Shown: one piece after another, positions 33,720-42,675 of the stretch | How the letters are laid out: each line of letters starts with the position of its first letter | How positions within the stretch are numbered: position 1 is the first letter of the stretch | From: Hyphococcus sp. | GTDB lineage: Bacteria > Pseudomonadota > Alphaproteobacteria > Caulobacterales > Parvularculaceae | Length of the DNA: 56,385 nt | Direction of reading: 5' to 3' | NCBI GenBank assembly: GCA_021776415.1 | Contig: JAJFFY010000043.1 | Span: forward strand, 1 to 56,385 | Made by a program: the position numbers and the translations under genes | The notes under the pieces: generated by a model | Told to the model about the DNA's origin: nothing | The model's database searches: none | Seen by the model: only the letters and a program-made list of their open reading frames with translations

Positions 33720-35972
33720 TCACTCGACCAGGGACTTCAGCGTGAAGCTGATCAGGACTGCATTGTCGGGCTCCAGGTTTTCATCCCGCGTGCGGTCCCG
33801 GCGGAAAGTGACGGCGAATGTGGAGCATTCGTCCTCATAACCAATTGAGAAATCCTGGCGGATCGTCTGATCGCTTTCCAGGTCAAGCCGCCAGGCGCCG
33901 GCGGCCGACCAATGCCGGGTCAGTTTCAGCCTGCCTCTTGCTGTCAGCTCCTCGCGGCGAATGAGATTGGCGAAAATGTTTTCTTCATTGAGACGGACAT
34001 AGCTGACATTGCCACTCACTGGCCCTGCCGTCAGGAAGGCCATCGATTCTACTCGCTGAACATCGCCGCTTTTGTTATCAATCCGAAAGCGGTTTTCAAT
34101 GCGGCCGACCGAACCAAAGCGGACATTGAGGCTACCGACGATATCAGAATTTTTATCGCCCAGCCCGGATGAAATATCAAAGGCGTCAGTGGATTGGATA
34201 CGGAACTGCTGACCGATTGATCCATCGACCTCAATCCCGTTAGGCCAGACGGCGGATGCGGCAACGCCGATATTCATTCGCTGCCCGTCTTCGAAGGCGT
34301 CATAGCCGGTGGCTTTGTTGAAATCAAAAAGCCCCGCATAGTCGAATTCGATGCTTTGCGAGTCCTCGTTGATGATCTGATCGTTTTCAATATTTGCCGG
34401 ACTTGCGATCAGTTGAACGCGCGGCTCGATGAATAGTCGCGCCGACCCTAAGGACCGCGTTAGCGGGTATGACCATTCCGCTCCTGCAGTTGGCGCAAAG
34501 CGTGCTTCGAATTCCGTTGGGTCGCCGGGTACGCCGGGAATGCTTTCCGTACCCTGATCGAGATCTTGAAAGAAATAAGCGTCGGCGCGGGCTTCTGCAA
34601 ACAGATGAAACCGGTGGCCGCCGCGCGTGGTGATGTCGCGGTCCCAGTTTGCGGTTGATGTGAAGCGTTGCGAGTCTGTGCCGCCGGTCCGGTAGATCGA
34701 GGCGATATTTGCGCCGATGCGCGCCTTTCCGCCGGCCAGCGTAGACTGAAACGCGTGCTTGTAATCGATCAGCGGCAAGATGTAGGGCGTTGTTGCGGTG
34801 TCGTCCTGGGCGCGCAGTCCTTGAAACAGGTACGTGTCGAAGGTCAGTTTCGACCCGCCGCTGGCCCAGGCGGCTCTGGCGTTGCTGCGCAATTGATTGG
34901 TGTTGCCGCGGTTCAGCGCCTGGCGAAGATCACCGCGCCGTTCCACATTGTAACGCCGCAAGTAGGTGTTGTCAGAGACCCGCTCGAAATCGTAACTAAG
35001 CCGCCATTTCTCGCCAAAATTGCGATAACCACGTCCAAAATAGTGCCAGCGGACGCCGGGAATATTTTCTTCCTGCTCATTGGTGTTGTCGAAATCAATG
35101 ATGCCGCCAGACAGGACATGATAGCCGTGTTTGCCGCGCAATCGGTATTCGCTTTGCCACAGGACGCCATCCTTGGCGGTAAATTTTGGAAAGAATGTCG
35201 CGTCCTGGGAATTTGAAAGAGCCAGATAATATGGCAATTCGAAGTTAAACCCGAGCCGGCTTGATGTGCCGATGCGCGGTGTCAGGAAACCGGACTGACG
35301 CTCAACGGATGGGTCGGGGCCTTGCAGGTAGGGCGTATATAAAATTGGCACGCCTTTGACTTCGAAAAAGGCATGATGGAAGCGAATAACTTTGCGTTCC
35401 AAATCGCGTGTAACTCTGAGCGCTTTAATACGCCATGTCGGTGTTTTGGCGTCGCCATGGGCGTTGCAGACGTCGCAGGACGTAAAGACAGCGTTCTTGA
35501 GGCGCGTTCGCGCGCCTTGCTCCTGCACGGCGCTGGCGGCTGCGAGCCGGGTATTGTTTTTGAGCAGAGCGCTGAAATTATCGATAATCCCGTCCCGCAG
35601 ATCGCCGGAAAGAATTGCCCGGCCGGCAAAAACCGTCTCCATGTTGGAATCTGTAACCGAAACATTGCCTTCGGCGGTGACGACATCGGAGGCGGGGTCG
35701 TAGATCAGCCGGTCGGCGCGCAAATATCGCTCGCCAAAAAATGCACGCACATCGCCCTCAGCGATGATCGGCCCGTCGGCGGACTGGCGCGTGACTGTGT
35801 CCGCTTCGAATAAAACCTGATCAACGTCGTCTGCTTCGCCCGTTTCATCTGCCCCGGGCGATGCGCTTGGCGGCGGCGGCTCATAGGCGAGGACGCATGA
35901 GGGCAGCGCCGCTCCGGCATTTGCCAAAACGGTAGTGATCCACAGTCGCGCTATGCGGCGATTGCGACTCAA
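33720..35972 (-). CDS. lptD: LPS-assembly protein LptD
   Basis: 750-residue outer-membrane beta-barrel that inserts lipopolysaccharide. A signal sequence is followed by an OstA jelly-roll domain (VLFEADTVTRQSADGPIIAEG...YLRADRLIYDP), then the conserved LptD barrel with segments such as VPILYTPYLQGPDPSVERQSGFLTP and SYDFERVSDNTYLRRY. Start is read as TTG at 35972 with GAGGAG five bases before the codon. Cysteines are few. It sits between lptG and surA in one minus-strand operon. Neighbouring lptF-lptG supply the inner-membrane part of the same machine. Confidence 0.95.
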   Translation of the reverse strand: MSRNRRIARLWITTVLANAGAALPSCVLAYEPPPPSASPGADETGEADDVDQVLFEADTVTRQSADGPIIAEGDVRAFFGERYLRADRLIYDPASDVVTAEGNVSVTDSNMETVFAGRAILSGDLRDGIIDNFSALLKNNTRLAAASAVQEQGARTRLKNAVFTSCDVCNAHGDAKTPTWRIKALRVTRDLERKVIRFHHAFFEVKGVPILYTPYLQGPDPSVERQSGFLTPRIGTSSRLGFNFELPYYLALSNSQDATFFPKFTAKDGVLWQSEYRLRGKHGYHVLSGGIIDFDNTNEQEENIPGVRWHYFGRGYRNFGEKWRLSYDFERVSDNTYLRRYNVERRGDLRQALNRGNTNQLRSNARAAWASGGSKLTFDTYLFQGLRAQDDTATTPYILPLIDYKHAFQSTLAGGKARIGANIASIYRTGGTDSQRFTSTANWDRDITTRGGHRFHLFAEARADAYFFQDLDQGTESIPGVPGDPTEFEARFAPTAGAEWSYPLTRSLGSARLFIEPRVQLIASPANIENDQIINEDSQSIEFDYAGLFDFNKATGYDAFEDGQRMNIGVAASAVWPNGIEVDGSIGQQFRIQSTDAFDISSGLGDKNSDIVGSLNVRFGSVGRIENRFRIDNKSGDVQRVESMAFLTAGPVSGNVSYVRLNEENIFANLIRREELTARGRLKLTRHWSAAGAWRLDLESDQTIRQDFSIGYEDECSTFAVTFRRDRTRDENLEPDNAVLISFTLKSLVE

Positions 35973-36073
35973 AACAGCTCCTCATACGCGCGAATCGAAA
36001 AATTTTGCGCTGCTTATGGTTAGATCGCCGCCTGGACGAGGTCCAGCCGGACAAAGCCAAGATTAGCGCCCGG

Positions 36074-37168
36074 CTAGCCGTCCTCCATATGCAACAGCGC
36101 CGTGATCGCTGCAAGGGTCGCAACGACCGCCGGCGTCCATGCCGCCAGCGCCGCCGGGGCGAGCTCCGATTCGCCTAACGCCGTTGATATTTCAGAGAGA
36201 ATATAAAGCAGGAAGCCGGCGCCGACCGACGCCGCCACGAGCTGAAGCGCGCCGCCCAGCCGGGTTGGTCGCAGCGAAAAGGCCGCAGCGATCAAAACCA
36301 TCGCCAGCAATTTCAGCGGCGTTGAGCTCAAATCGTGAAACCGGATATGATACCGGGCGGTTGGCAGTCCGGCAGTTTCAGCCATCAGAATATAGCGCGG
36401 TAATTGCCACAGCGACATGGTCTCTGGCGGGATCACGCGCTTGCTCAGGTCATTTATTGTCAGCGCTGTATTGATGGCGTAGGCCGGGGTGCGCAGTTGT
36501 CGCTGATCTGAAATCGATGTCAGCCGCGCATCGTGCATCTCCATCGTGGCGCCGGACATCACCGCCCGGTCCGCGTCAATCCGTTCCAGAAACTGGTTAT
36601 CGGGACCAAACCGCCAGACCGTGACCTGTCCGAGCGTGCCATTAACAGTGTCGAGGTTTTTTGCGTTGACGATGATTTGCTGGGCCTCGTCCCGCTGGCG
36701 CAGCCAGATGCCGTCCTCGAACAGCCGCACGACATCATCGGGTTTGTCTTGCGTTTTGGTTTTAACCTGCTCGGCATAGGACAACAACGTCGATGATATG
36801 GGATCAAAGATGGTGATGATGAGAACGCCGACGAGAGCGGCGATGAAGCCCGCCGGCCCGAGCAGGCGCCATATGGACAATCCGGCGGAGCGCATAACCG
36901 ACAGTTCTGATCGCCGGTTTAGCTGGTGAAACATCCAGATCGAGCCAAACAAAAACACAAACGGGATCAAAGCCTGGGTCAGCGCCGGTGCGCGCAAAAG
37001 CGTTAAACTAACGGCGAGGCCAAAACTTCCATCCGGTACTTTGCTTACGAAGCGTAGATTTTCGATCAGGTCGATTAGCAGCACCAGACTGGCGAGGATG
37101 ACCAACAGACCGCCAATGCCGAAGATGGCGCGCAGCGCGATATATTTGAACAAGGTTTCCGGCGGCAT
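36074..37168 (-). CDS. lptG: LPS export ABC transporter permease LptG
   Basis: 364-residue inner-membrane permease of the LptB2FG lipopolysaccharide extractor. The N-terminal MPPETLFKYIALRAIFGIGGLL, then SLVLLIDLIENLRFV and FVFLFGSIWMFHQLNRRSEL, are typical of the YjgP/YjgQ family; six transmembrane segments with a central periplasmic domain. The ATG at 37168 overlaps the lptF stop by one base (TGATG), so translation is coupled. Upstream in-frame residues fall within lptF and are not part of this protein. Confidence 0.95.
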   Translation of the reverse strand: MPPETLFKYIALRAIFGIGGLLVILASLVLLIDLIENLRFVSKVPDGSFGLAVSLTLLRAPALTQALIPFVFLFGSIWMFHQLNRRSELSVMRSAGLSIWRLLGPAGFIAALVGVLIITIFDPISSTLLSYAEQVKTKTQDKPDDVVRLFEDGIWLRQRDEAQQIIVNAKNLDTVNGTLGQVTVWRFGPDNQFLERIDADRAVMSGATMEMHDARLTSISDQRQLRTPAYAINTALTINDLSKRVIPPETMSLWQLPRYILMAETAGLPTARYHIRFHDLSSTPLKLLAMVLIAAAFSLRPTRLGGALQLVAASVGAGFLLYILSEISTALGESELAPAALAAWTPAVVATLAAITALLHMEDG

Positions 37169-38292
37169 CAGGCGGCCCCTTGTGAGGCTGCGGGAATGAA
37201 GCGCGCGCGCCAGCGCATGGGCGCGAAAAGTAGAGCCGCGAAGATGACGATAACGACGCCGGGAACGGCGTATAACATCCAATAGGCGGCGGATGTCTCT
37301 ACCAGGCCCTGAACCAGAAAACCGGTGATGCGCACGGCAAAAATCACCGCGCCGGCAGCGGCGATGCGGACCACGTAACCGCGCCGATTATAGGCCCCGC
37401 CGAGCATCGCAAAGAGCCCGACAAACACATAAGCAAAAGCGTATAGCGGTCCGGCAAATCGCGCATGGCCTTCGGCAATCAGCCGGCCTGCATTGGTGCG
37501 ATCATAGGGCTTGGACATATCCGGATTGAGGAGTTCATGCGGGTAGCGTTCGGTCAATTCCAGAACCAGCTCGCTGCGCCCGTTCTGGAAGCTTGAAATA
37601 TTTACCGCCAATTCGCCAAAGCGGATGAAATCCACCACGCCGGTGTCCTTAGAGGTGCGCTGGATGTTGCCGTCTTTTAATATCAGCATTGGCCCGGAGC
37701 CGGTGTCGCGCAGGATGGCTTTTCTCGCCATATAGGTCTTGGGGTCGTCTTTGTTGCGGTAGTCGTTGACCAGAAGGCCGACAAATTGCCCGCCGGGGCG
37801 CGCCTCATCGACGTAAATGGTGAACCCGTCAATGTAAGTCATGAATTCACCGCTGCGAATGACCGAGCTGGCGAAGTCGGCGCGAATATCGGCGACGGTA
37901 TGTTTTAAAATCCGGTAGCTTCTAGGCATCAGATCGGCGTTTACGTATAATGTCGCAAGCGCGCCAAACAGGGTAATCAGGAGGATCGGGGCCGCCAGCC
38001 GCCAGCGGCTGACCCCGGCGGCGAACATCACTGCAATTTCGCTGTCTGTATGCAGCCGGTGCAAGGCGAAAACCGCAGCGCCAAACAAAGCAAACGGGAT
38101 GATGATCGCCAGCAAGCTCGGAATGATCAGGAGGCTCAAATACAGGAAAACCCACAGCCCTTGCCCAAATTTAACAATGATTTCGATTCGCTGCAGGCTC
38201 TGTGTCATCCACACGATCGACGTAATTACGATCAAAATCATTAATAACGGGGTCAGACATTGACGCAGAATATATTTATCAAGGCTGTTCAA
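37168..38292 (-). CDS. lptF: LPS export ABC transporter permease LptF
   Basis: 374-residue partner permease of LptG in the LptB2FG transporter. It begins (M)NSLDKYILRQCLTPLLMILI, with the family region VWMTQSLQRIEIIVKFGQGL and the HRLHTDSEIAVMFAAGVSRWRL coupling-helix segment. Six transmembrane helices with a periplasmic beta-jellyroll domain. Start is TTG at 38292, the only suitable start near the family's first helix. It heads the outer-membrane biogenesis block and is divergent from pepA. Confidence 0.95.
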   Translation of the reverse strand: MNSLDKYILRQCLTPLLMILIVITSIVWMTQSLQRIEIIVKFGQGLWVFLYLSLLIIPSLLAIIIPFALFGAAVFALHRLHTDSEIAVMFAAGVSRWRLAAPILLITLFGALATLYVNADLMPRSYRILKHTVADIRADFASSVIRSGEFMTYIDGFTIYVDEARPGGQFVGLLVNDYRNKDDPKTYMARKAILRDTGSGPMLILKDGNIQRTSKDTGVVDFIRFGELAVNISSFQNGRSELVLELTERYPHELLNPDMSKPYDRTNAGRLIAEGHARFAGPLYAFAYVFVGLFAMLGGAYNRRGYVVRIAAAGAVIFAVRITGFLVQGLVETSAAYWMLYAVPGVVIVIFAALLFAPMRWRARFIPAASQGAA

Positions 38293-38444
38293 GCGGGCGG
38301 TCTTCCCTTATGGCGCAGGGCGGTTAGATTGTCGCCTTCCAAAATCACCCCGGCCTAGCACAACTCGCCGGCGCGCCGAAACCATTTGCGTATCCAGCCA
38401 TATTCTGCGCGTCAGGCCGGAAAAACACAAATAAAGAGGGATAG

Positions 38445-39935
38445 ATGCAAGTCACTTTTTCAACCGCCGCCCTGCCGAAAACCGGCGCGATTATCATTCC
38501 GGTTTTTGAGGATGGTAAAAAGGCGAAAGCATATCAAGATATCAACGCCAAAACCGACGGCGCGCTGGATCGAGCGATCAAGGCGGCTGGCTATAAGCCC
38601 AAAAAAGGGCAATTCCTCGAAATCGTTTCGCCCGCCGGAATTGGTAATGGCCGCGTCGTCCTCATTGGCGCCGGGCCGACAAAAGACTTCAGCGCGCTGG
38701 ACGCCGAAGCGCTGGGCGGACGGGTGATCGCAAGACTTCAGGCGAGCCGCGAGAAGACGGCGGTTTTTGCGCTTGACGGTTTGTCCGCGAAGAAAATCGA
38801 CGCTGGTGAATTGGCGGCGCGGATCGCCCATGGCGCGCGGATGCGGAGCTATCGTTTCGACAAATACCGCACCACTGTAGAAAAAGACGACGAGCCGGCG
38901 CTGAACAAAATAGCCATTCATTCCTCAGCGGCGCGCGCAAAGGCGACTTTCGCGCCGCATGAGAAGATCGGCGACGGTGTCTTCCTGACTCGCGACTTGG
39001 TCTCCGAGCCGCCAAATGTTCTCTACCCGGATAGTTTCGCCAAACGCTGCCAGAAGCTGACCGAGCTTGGGATCAAGGTTAAAGTGCTTGGCGTACCGGA
39101 GATGAAAAAACTCGGCATGGGCTCGCTCCTCGGCGTCGGCCAAGGCTCGGAAAAGCCGTCCCGGCTGGTCGCCATGGAGTGGATGGGCGGCAAGAAGGGC
39201 GATGCGCCGGTGGCGCTGGTCGGCAAGGGCGTTACCTTTGATACCGGCGGTATCTCGCTGAAGCCTGGCCCTGGTATGGGCGATATGAAATGGGACATGG
39301 GCGGCGCCGGCGCTGTCACCGGCGCGATGGCGGCGATTGCGGGGCGGAAAGCCAAGGCGAATGTCGTCGGCGTGATCGGTCTTGTAGAGAATATGCCTGA
39401 CGGCAAGGCGCAACGCCCCGGCGATGTCGTCAAATCAATGTCCGGCCAGACTATCGAAATCCTCAACACCGATGCGGAGGGACGTTTGGTTCTCGCTGAT
39501 GCACTGTGGTGGACGCAGGAAACTTATAAGCCGGAGACTGTTATCGATCTTGCAACGCTCACTGGCGCGATCCTGGTGGCGCTGGCCCATGAGTTCGGCG
39601 GCATGTTCACTAAAGATGACGCATTAGCCAAGAAACTCATCACCGCCGGCGAGGCCAGTGGCGATAAGTTATGGCGCATGCCGCTGACCAAGAACCACGA
39701 CGACATGATCAAATCCGACATTGCCGATATGCAAAATATCGGCGGCAAAGGCGCAGGGTCGTCAACCGCGGCGGCTTTCCTTGGCCGTTTCATAAAAGAC
39801 AATGTCTCCTGGGCGCATCTCGACATCGCCGGCATGGCGTGGAACGAAAAAGATACGCCAACAATTCCCAAAGGCGGCTCGGGTTACGGCGTGCGTCTGC
39901 TCGATGAATTCGTGAAGGCGAATTTCGAAGGCTGA
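38445..39935 (+). CDS. pepA: Leucyl aminopeptidase (M17)
   Basis: 496-residue dizinc aminopeptidase removing N-terminal residues in the cytoplasm. The catalytic domain has GKGVTFDTGGISLKPG (Lys and Asp ligands), the M17 signature NTDAEGRLVLADALWW, and metal ligands in KWDMGGAGAV. The N-terminal domain is present and the length is usual. PepA can also act as a DNA-binding regulator in E. coli. Followed after 22 bp by holC, a common arrangement. Confidence 0.97.
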   Translation: MQVTFSTAALPKTGAIIIPVFEDGKKAKAYQDINAKTDGALDRAIKAAGYKPKKGQFLEIVSPAGIGNGRVVLIGAGPTKDFSALDAEALGGRVIARLQASREKTAVFALDGLSAKKIDAGELAARIAHGARMRSYRFDKYRTTVEKDDEPALNKIAIHSSAARAKATFAPHEKIGDGVFLTRDLVSEPPNVLYPDSFAKRCQKLTELGIKVKVLGVPEMKKLGMGSLLGVGQGSEKPSRLVAMEWMGGKKGDAPVALVGKGVTFDTGGISLKPGPGMGDMKWDMGGAGAVTGAMAAIAGRKAKANVVGVIGLVENMPDGKAQRPGDVVKSMSGQTIEILNTDAEGRLVLADALWWTQETYKPETVIDLATLTGAILVALAHEFGGMFTKDDALAKKLITAGEASGDKLWRMPLTKNHDDMIKSDIADMQNIGGKGAGSSTAAAFLGRFIKDNVSWAHLDIAGMAWNEKDTPTIPKGGSGYGVRLLDEFVKANFEG

Positions 39936-39957
39936 TTTGCGTGAAGGAGCTTCCCTA

Positions 39958-40407
39958 TTGACCGAAGTTCTGTTCTATCACCTCGAACGCGCGCGGCTGG
40001 AAGATGTCCTGCCGGGGCTGCTTGAAAAGACTTTGCAGCGTGAATGGCGCGCGGTGGTGCGCGCCGGATCGAAAGCGCGCACAGAAGCGCTCGACGCCCA
40101 TCTTTGGACGTATAAGGACGAAGCCTTTCTGCCTCATGCCGCCGCCGGCGAGGGCGCGCGTCAGCCGGTGTGGTTGACTGACGGTGAAGATATGCCGAAC
40201 GCCCCGCAGATTTTGTTTCTGGTCGACGGCGCATCAGCCGAGCCGTCGGCAATTGCTGCACTGGAGCGCTGCGTGATGATTTTTGACGGCCGCGACGAGG
40301 ATGCGGTCGGCGAGGCAAGGGGCTTTTGGAAGGACGTGAAAGCTGCCGGATGTGAGGCGACCTATTGGAAGCAGTCGGCGCAAGGCGGCTGGGAAAAACA
40401 GGCGTGA
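39958..40407 (+). CDS. holC: DNA polymerase III chi subunit
   Basis: 149-residue HolC. It begins (M)TEVLFYHLERARLEDVLPGLLEKTLQREWRAVV, as in other chi subunits, followed by LDAHLWTYKDEAFLPHA and IAALERCVMIFDGRDEDAV. Chi links the clamp loader to single-strand binding protein. I choose the TTG at 39958 because AAGGAG lies eight bases before it and it starts the conserved first strand; the frame extends seven codons further to another TTG. Located downstream of pepA, as is common in proteobacteria. Confidence 0.93.
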   Translation: MTEVLFYHLERARLEDVLPGLLEKTLQREWRAVVRAGSKARTEALDAHLWTYKDEAFLPHAAAGEGARQPVWLTDGEDMPNAPQILFLVDGASAEPSAIAALERCVMIFDGRDEDAVGEARGFWKDVKAAGCEATYWKQSAQGGWEKQA

Positions 40408-40410
40408 TGT

Positions 40411-40788
40411 GTGGGCGACGAGGAAAGCGACAAACCCGCTATGAAAGATGCTGAAAACGCCCGGTTCAAGACCATCCTGGAGACGCGTCGCGCCGAGCTG
40501 AAAATTTTGTCGCGAGATTCGGCGGCGGCGCGAAAGCCGGTTGAGCTGGACCAGCAATCCGTGGGTAGACTAACGCGGCAGGACGCCATGCAGCAGCAGG
40601 CGATGGCCAACGCTCAGGAAGTGCGGCGCGTCAATGAACATCGTAAAATCGATGCGGCGCTCGCACGGATTGATCATAGCGACTATGGCTGGTGCGAAGA
40701 GTGCGGCGAGGCAATTGCGGTGCGGCGACTTGAAATCGATCCAACGGCTATGCGTTGCGCGGCTTGCGCCGGAGCGGTGGGCGGTTAA
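40411..40788 (+). CDS. TraR/DksA family zinc-finger protein
   Basis: 125-residue protein (or 115 from the ATG at 40441) with the C-terminal C4 zinc finger CEECGEAIAVRRLEIDP...CAAC, spacing C-x2-C-x17-C-x2-C, typical of the TraR/DksA family, and an N-terminal coiled-coil. Family members bind the RNA polymerase secondary channel and modulate promoters with or without ppGpp. It is shorter than DksA, and the acidic tip of the coiled coil cannot be judged. Downstream of holC with 3 bp between. Confidence 0.88.
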   Translation: MGDEESDKPAMKDAENARFKTILETRRAELKILSRDSAAARKPVELDQQSVGRLTRQDAMQQQAMANAQEVRRVNEHRKIDAALARIDHSDYGWCEECGEAIAVRRLEIDPTAMRCAACAGAVGG

Positions 40789-41192
40789 TCCGCGCTGCCG
40801 ATCCGCAGGCGAAATTGCGCTTTGGCGACAGGTTTTTTCTCGCTCGCCTGCCAGCCGGTCGCCTCAACAAACGCCAGCCGCCGGCCCATGCGGGTGATGC
40901 GCGCACGCGCTTGCATCGGCTGCGCCCGCGACGAGGTCAGATAGTCGATATCCAGATTGACAGTTTTGACGATGGCCCTAGGGCCAAGCGCGGCGGCGAT
41001 CTCACATTGCGCCGCCACCTCCAGAAATGCAGCGATAACGCCGCCATGGATCGCGCGGATCAGCGGATTGCCGATATGTATTTCGTCAAAGGCGAGGGCG
41101 TAGACCAGGCCGCCATCATCTTCCTGCACGGAAAAGCCCAGCCAGTCAGCAATTGCTGAGCGTTCAATCAATGCTGCAACGGCCGGGTTCAC
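40785..41192 (-). CDS. PaaI-type hotdog thioesterase (second of pair)
   Basis: 135-residue hotdog-fold protein with the PaaI motif IHGGVIAAFLEVAAQCEIAAAL near residue 45 and VNLDIDYLTSSRAQPMQARA. Predicted acyl-CoA thioesterase. The start is GTG at 41192, overlapping the stop of the preceding thioesterase by four bases. The 3' end also overlaps the end of the convergent DksA-like gene by four bases. Paralogous to its upstream neighbour, so an ancient tandem duplication or a heteromeric pair is possible. Confidence 0.85.
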   Translation of the reverse strand: MNPAVAALIERSAIADWLGFSVQEDDGGLVYALAFDEIHIGNPLIRAIHGGVIAAFLEVAAQCEIAAALGPRAIVKTVNLDIDYLTSSRAQPMQARARITRMGRRLAFVEATGWQASEKKPVAKAQFRLRIGSAD

Positions 41193-41653
41193 AATCGCGA
41201 CCCTTTTACAGGGCCGCGGGTGCCGACCATGAAAGAACCGGCGCCGGTCGCGAGCAGGAGGCCGCTGTCTTCTATTTTGAGCTCACCGGAAACATGGGCG
41301 ATATCATCATTGACGGCGATGCATTGGGCTGCGCAAACCGCGCGCGCGCCGGCCTTGGCGTTTGCGATATAGTCAATGCGTAAATTGATGGTGGCGATTG
41401 GTTTTAACTCTTCCAGCGCGGTAAAAACTGTCAGGCCGAAAATTGAATCCATGATGATGGTCATCAGCCCGCCGTGAATCACATCCTCCTCGCTAGTGAA
41501 CGCTTCCGGCAAGTCCACAACGAAGGTCGCTTTGCCTTTGCCAAGCAGGACCGGCTCAAGATTCAACGATTGGAATAGCGAATGCTCATGGGTCAGCCAA
41601 TCGCGCGCATTGTTCAGCATCGCGCCGATTGAAGGGTGGATATCGGAGGTCAT
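41189..41653 (-). CDS. PaaI-type hotdog thioesterase (first of pair)
   Basis: 154-residue hotdog-fold protein with VIHGGLMTIIMDSIFGLTVFTALEEL, holding the catalytic Asp in the hotdog helix, and TINLRIDYIANAKAG. Predicted acyl-CoA thioesterase. It overlaps the chorismate mutase gene and the second thioesterase by four bases at each end (ATGA and GTGA), so all three form a translationally coupled unit. Substrate unknown. Confidence 0.87.
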   Translation of the reverse strand: MTSDIHPSIGAMLNNARDWLTHEHSLFQSLNLEPVLLGKGKATFVVDLPEAFTSEEDVIHGGLMTIIMDSIFGLTVFTALEELKPIATINLRIDYIANAKAGARAVCAAQCIAVNDDIAHVSGELKIEDSGLLLATGAGSFMVGTRGPVKGSRL

Positions 41654-41958
41654 TCTTCTTTCAGGCGCTCTTCTTCATACTGAATGCCCCAGCCGATAAT
41701 CAGCCGCCACAGCGCCTCGGCCATCTCCGGCGGCATATCGGCTTGCGCCGCGCGCACCTTGACCTTGTCGATCACGTCCTTGTTGCGCCATGGCACGGAG
41801 GCCTCCTCTGGCGAACGCTTAAACACCCAGGCCTTGTCGACATAAGTCCAGCGCTCGGCGAGAAGGTCTATCAGTGCGCGATCGACGCGGTCAATTTCGG
41901 TGCGCACCTCGGTCATGGTCTGGCAATCTGCGGCGGTTTTCATAAGTGTTAGGTCCAT
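41650..41958 (-). CDS. Chorismate mutase (AroQ type)
   Basis: 102-residue AroQ-fold chorismate mutase, converting chorismate to prephenate. Features: EVRTEIDRVDRALIDLLAERWTYVDKAWVFK (the Arg-Asp-x-x-D core helix) and a second helix ending GWGIQYEEERL. A similar small type exists in salicylate synthesis (PchB, isochorismate pyruvate-lyase), so the lyase activity cannot be excluded. Start at ATG 41958, with CGGAG just upstream, or ATG 41943; the frame extends further upstream without similarity. First gene of the CM-thioesterase-thioesterase unit. Confidence 0.85.
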   Translation of the reverse strand: MDLTLMKTAADCQTMTEVRTEIDRVDRALIDLLAERWTYVDKAWVFKRSPEEASVPWRNKDVIDKVKVRAAQADMPPEMAEALWRLIIGWGIQYEEERLKEE

Positions 41959-42050
41959 TTCGCTCCGGGATGGCAAATATATTTGCAAACGCCTCCAATG
42001 AAGGCGCGCGCAGTATGATAACACAGCTCCTGGAAACCTCGCGAAGGTTT

Positions 42051-42155
42051 ATGCGGCGCGCATTGGTCACACTCTTGTTGTTGACGGTTTGCGCCTGCGC
42101 GGCGAGCTTATTCAAACCGCATCGGCGGGGTTGGGTGTTACGCCCGGCGTTCTAG
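42051..42155 (+). CDS. Possible very small protein, 34 residues
   Basis: ATG at 42051 has GAAGG three bases upstream. The peptide MRRALVTLLLLTVCACAASL is a basic-hydrophobic segment with a lipobox-like VCAC or TVCA, then a short basic tail. It lies opposite the upstream region of the chorismate mutase gene. It could be a tiny lipoprotein or chance. Weak evidence. Confidence 0.2.
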   Translation: MRRALVTLLLLTVCACAASLFKPHRRGWVLRPAF

Positions 42156-42553
42156 CTAGCTTTCGCTCGCAGATAAGCGATTAATTTTCGGGGCAATTGA
42201 AAGAGCCCGGCTGGGGATTTGGCGTCCAGAGTCCCGCCGAGGATGGCCTCGCCATTTTGGCGTATTTCAACGCTCGCGCCCGGCGCAAGATCAGGAACAG
42301 GGTCGCCGCGCGATGTATTGAGAGTGAAACGAGCAGCTCCGTTTTCAAGCGGCATTGCCTGATAATGCGCGTCGTTAAGAAAAACGTCGGCGGTCCGTCC
42401 GGCAACACCGTTAAGGCCGATGTCGATTTTTTTAGCGCCGCTGCGCCAGAATAAAAACGCGACATCGCCGTTACCGGTAAAACCGTTCACGCCTTGAAGC
42501 TTAGTGTTCAGCGCAATCCGGACGCGCCCAATATGAAACGGAAACCCCGACAT
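42152..42553 (-). CDS. Hypothetical protein, beta-rich
   Basis: 133-residue protein I do not recognise. It starts MSGFPFHIGRVRIALNTKLQG with GGGGGACG as SD just upstream of the ATG at 42553. The composition suggests alternating beta strands (FLFWRSGAKKIDIGLNG, TADVFLNDAHYQAM) and a basic C-terminal helix (LPRKLIAYLRAKAS). No cysteines, no signal peptide, no transmembrane segment. It is single, on the same strand as the hydrolase upstream and chorismate mutase downstream, separated by 122 and 193 bp. Confidence 0.65.
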   Translation of the reverse strand: MSGFPFHIGRVRIALNTKLQGVNGFTGNGDVAFLFWRSGAKKIDIGLNGVAGRTADVFLNDAHYQAMPLENGAARFTLNTSRGDPVPDLAPGASVEIRQNGEAILGGTLDAKSPAGLFQLPRKLIAYLRAKAS

Positions 42554-42675
42554 CGTCCCCCGCCTGTCGTGCCTGTTGCCGCCCTTGTTACTTTGGGCGG
42601 CAAAGACGACTACTTTCAAATACATTCAAATTTGGCGCCAGTCGGATCTAACCCGCAGCGGCTGACGCAGAACAA

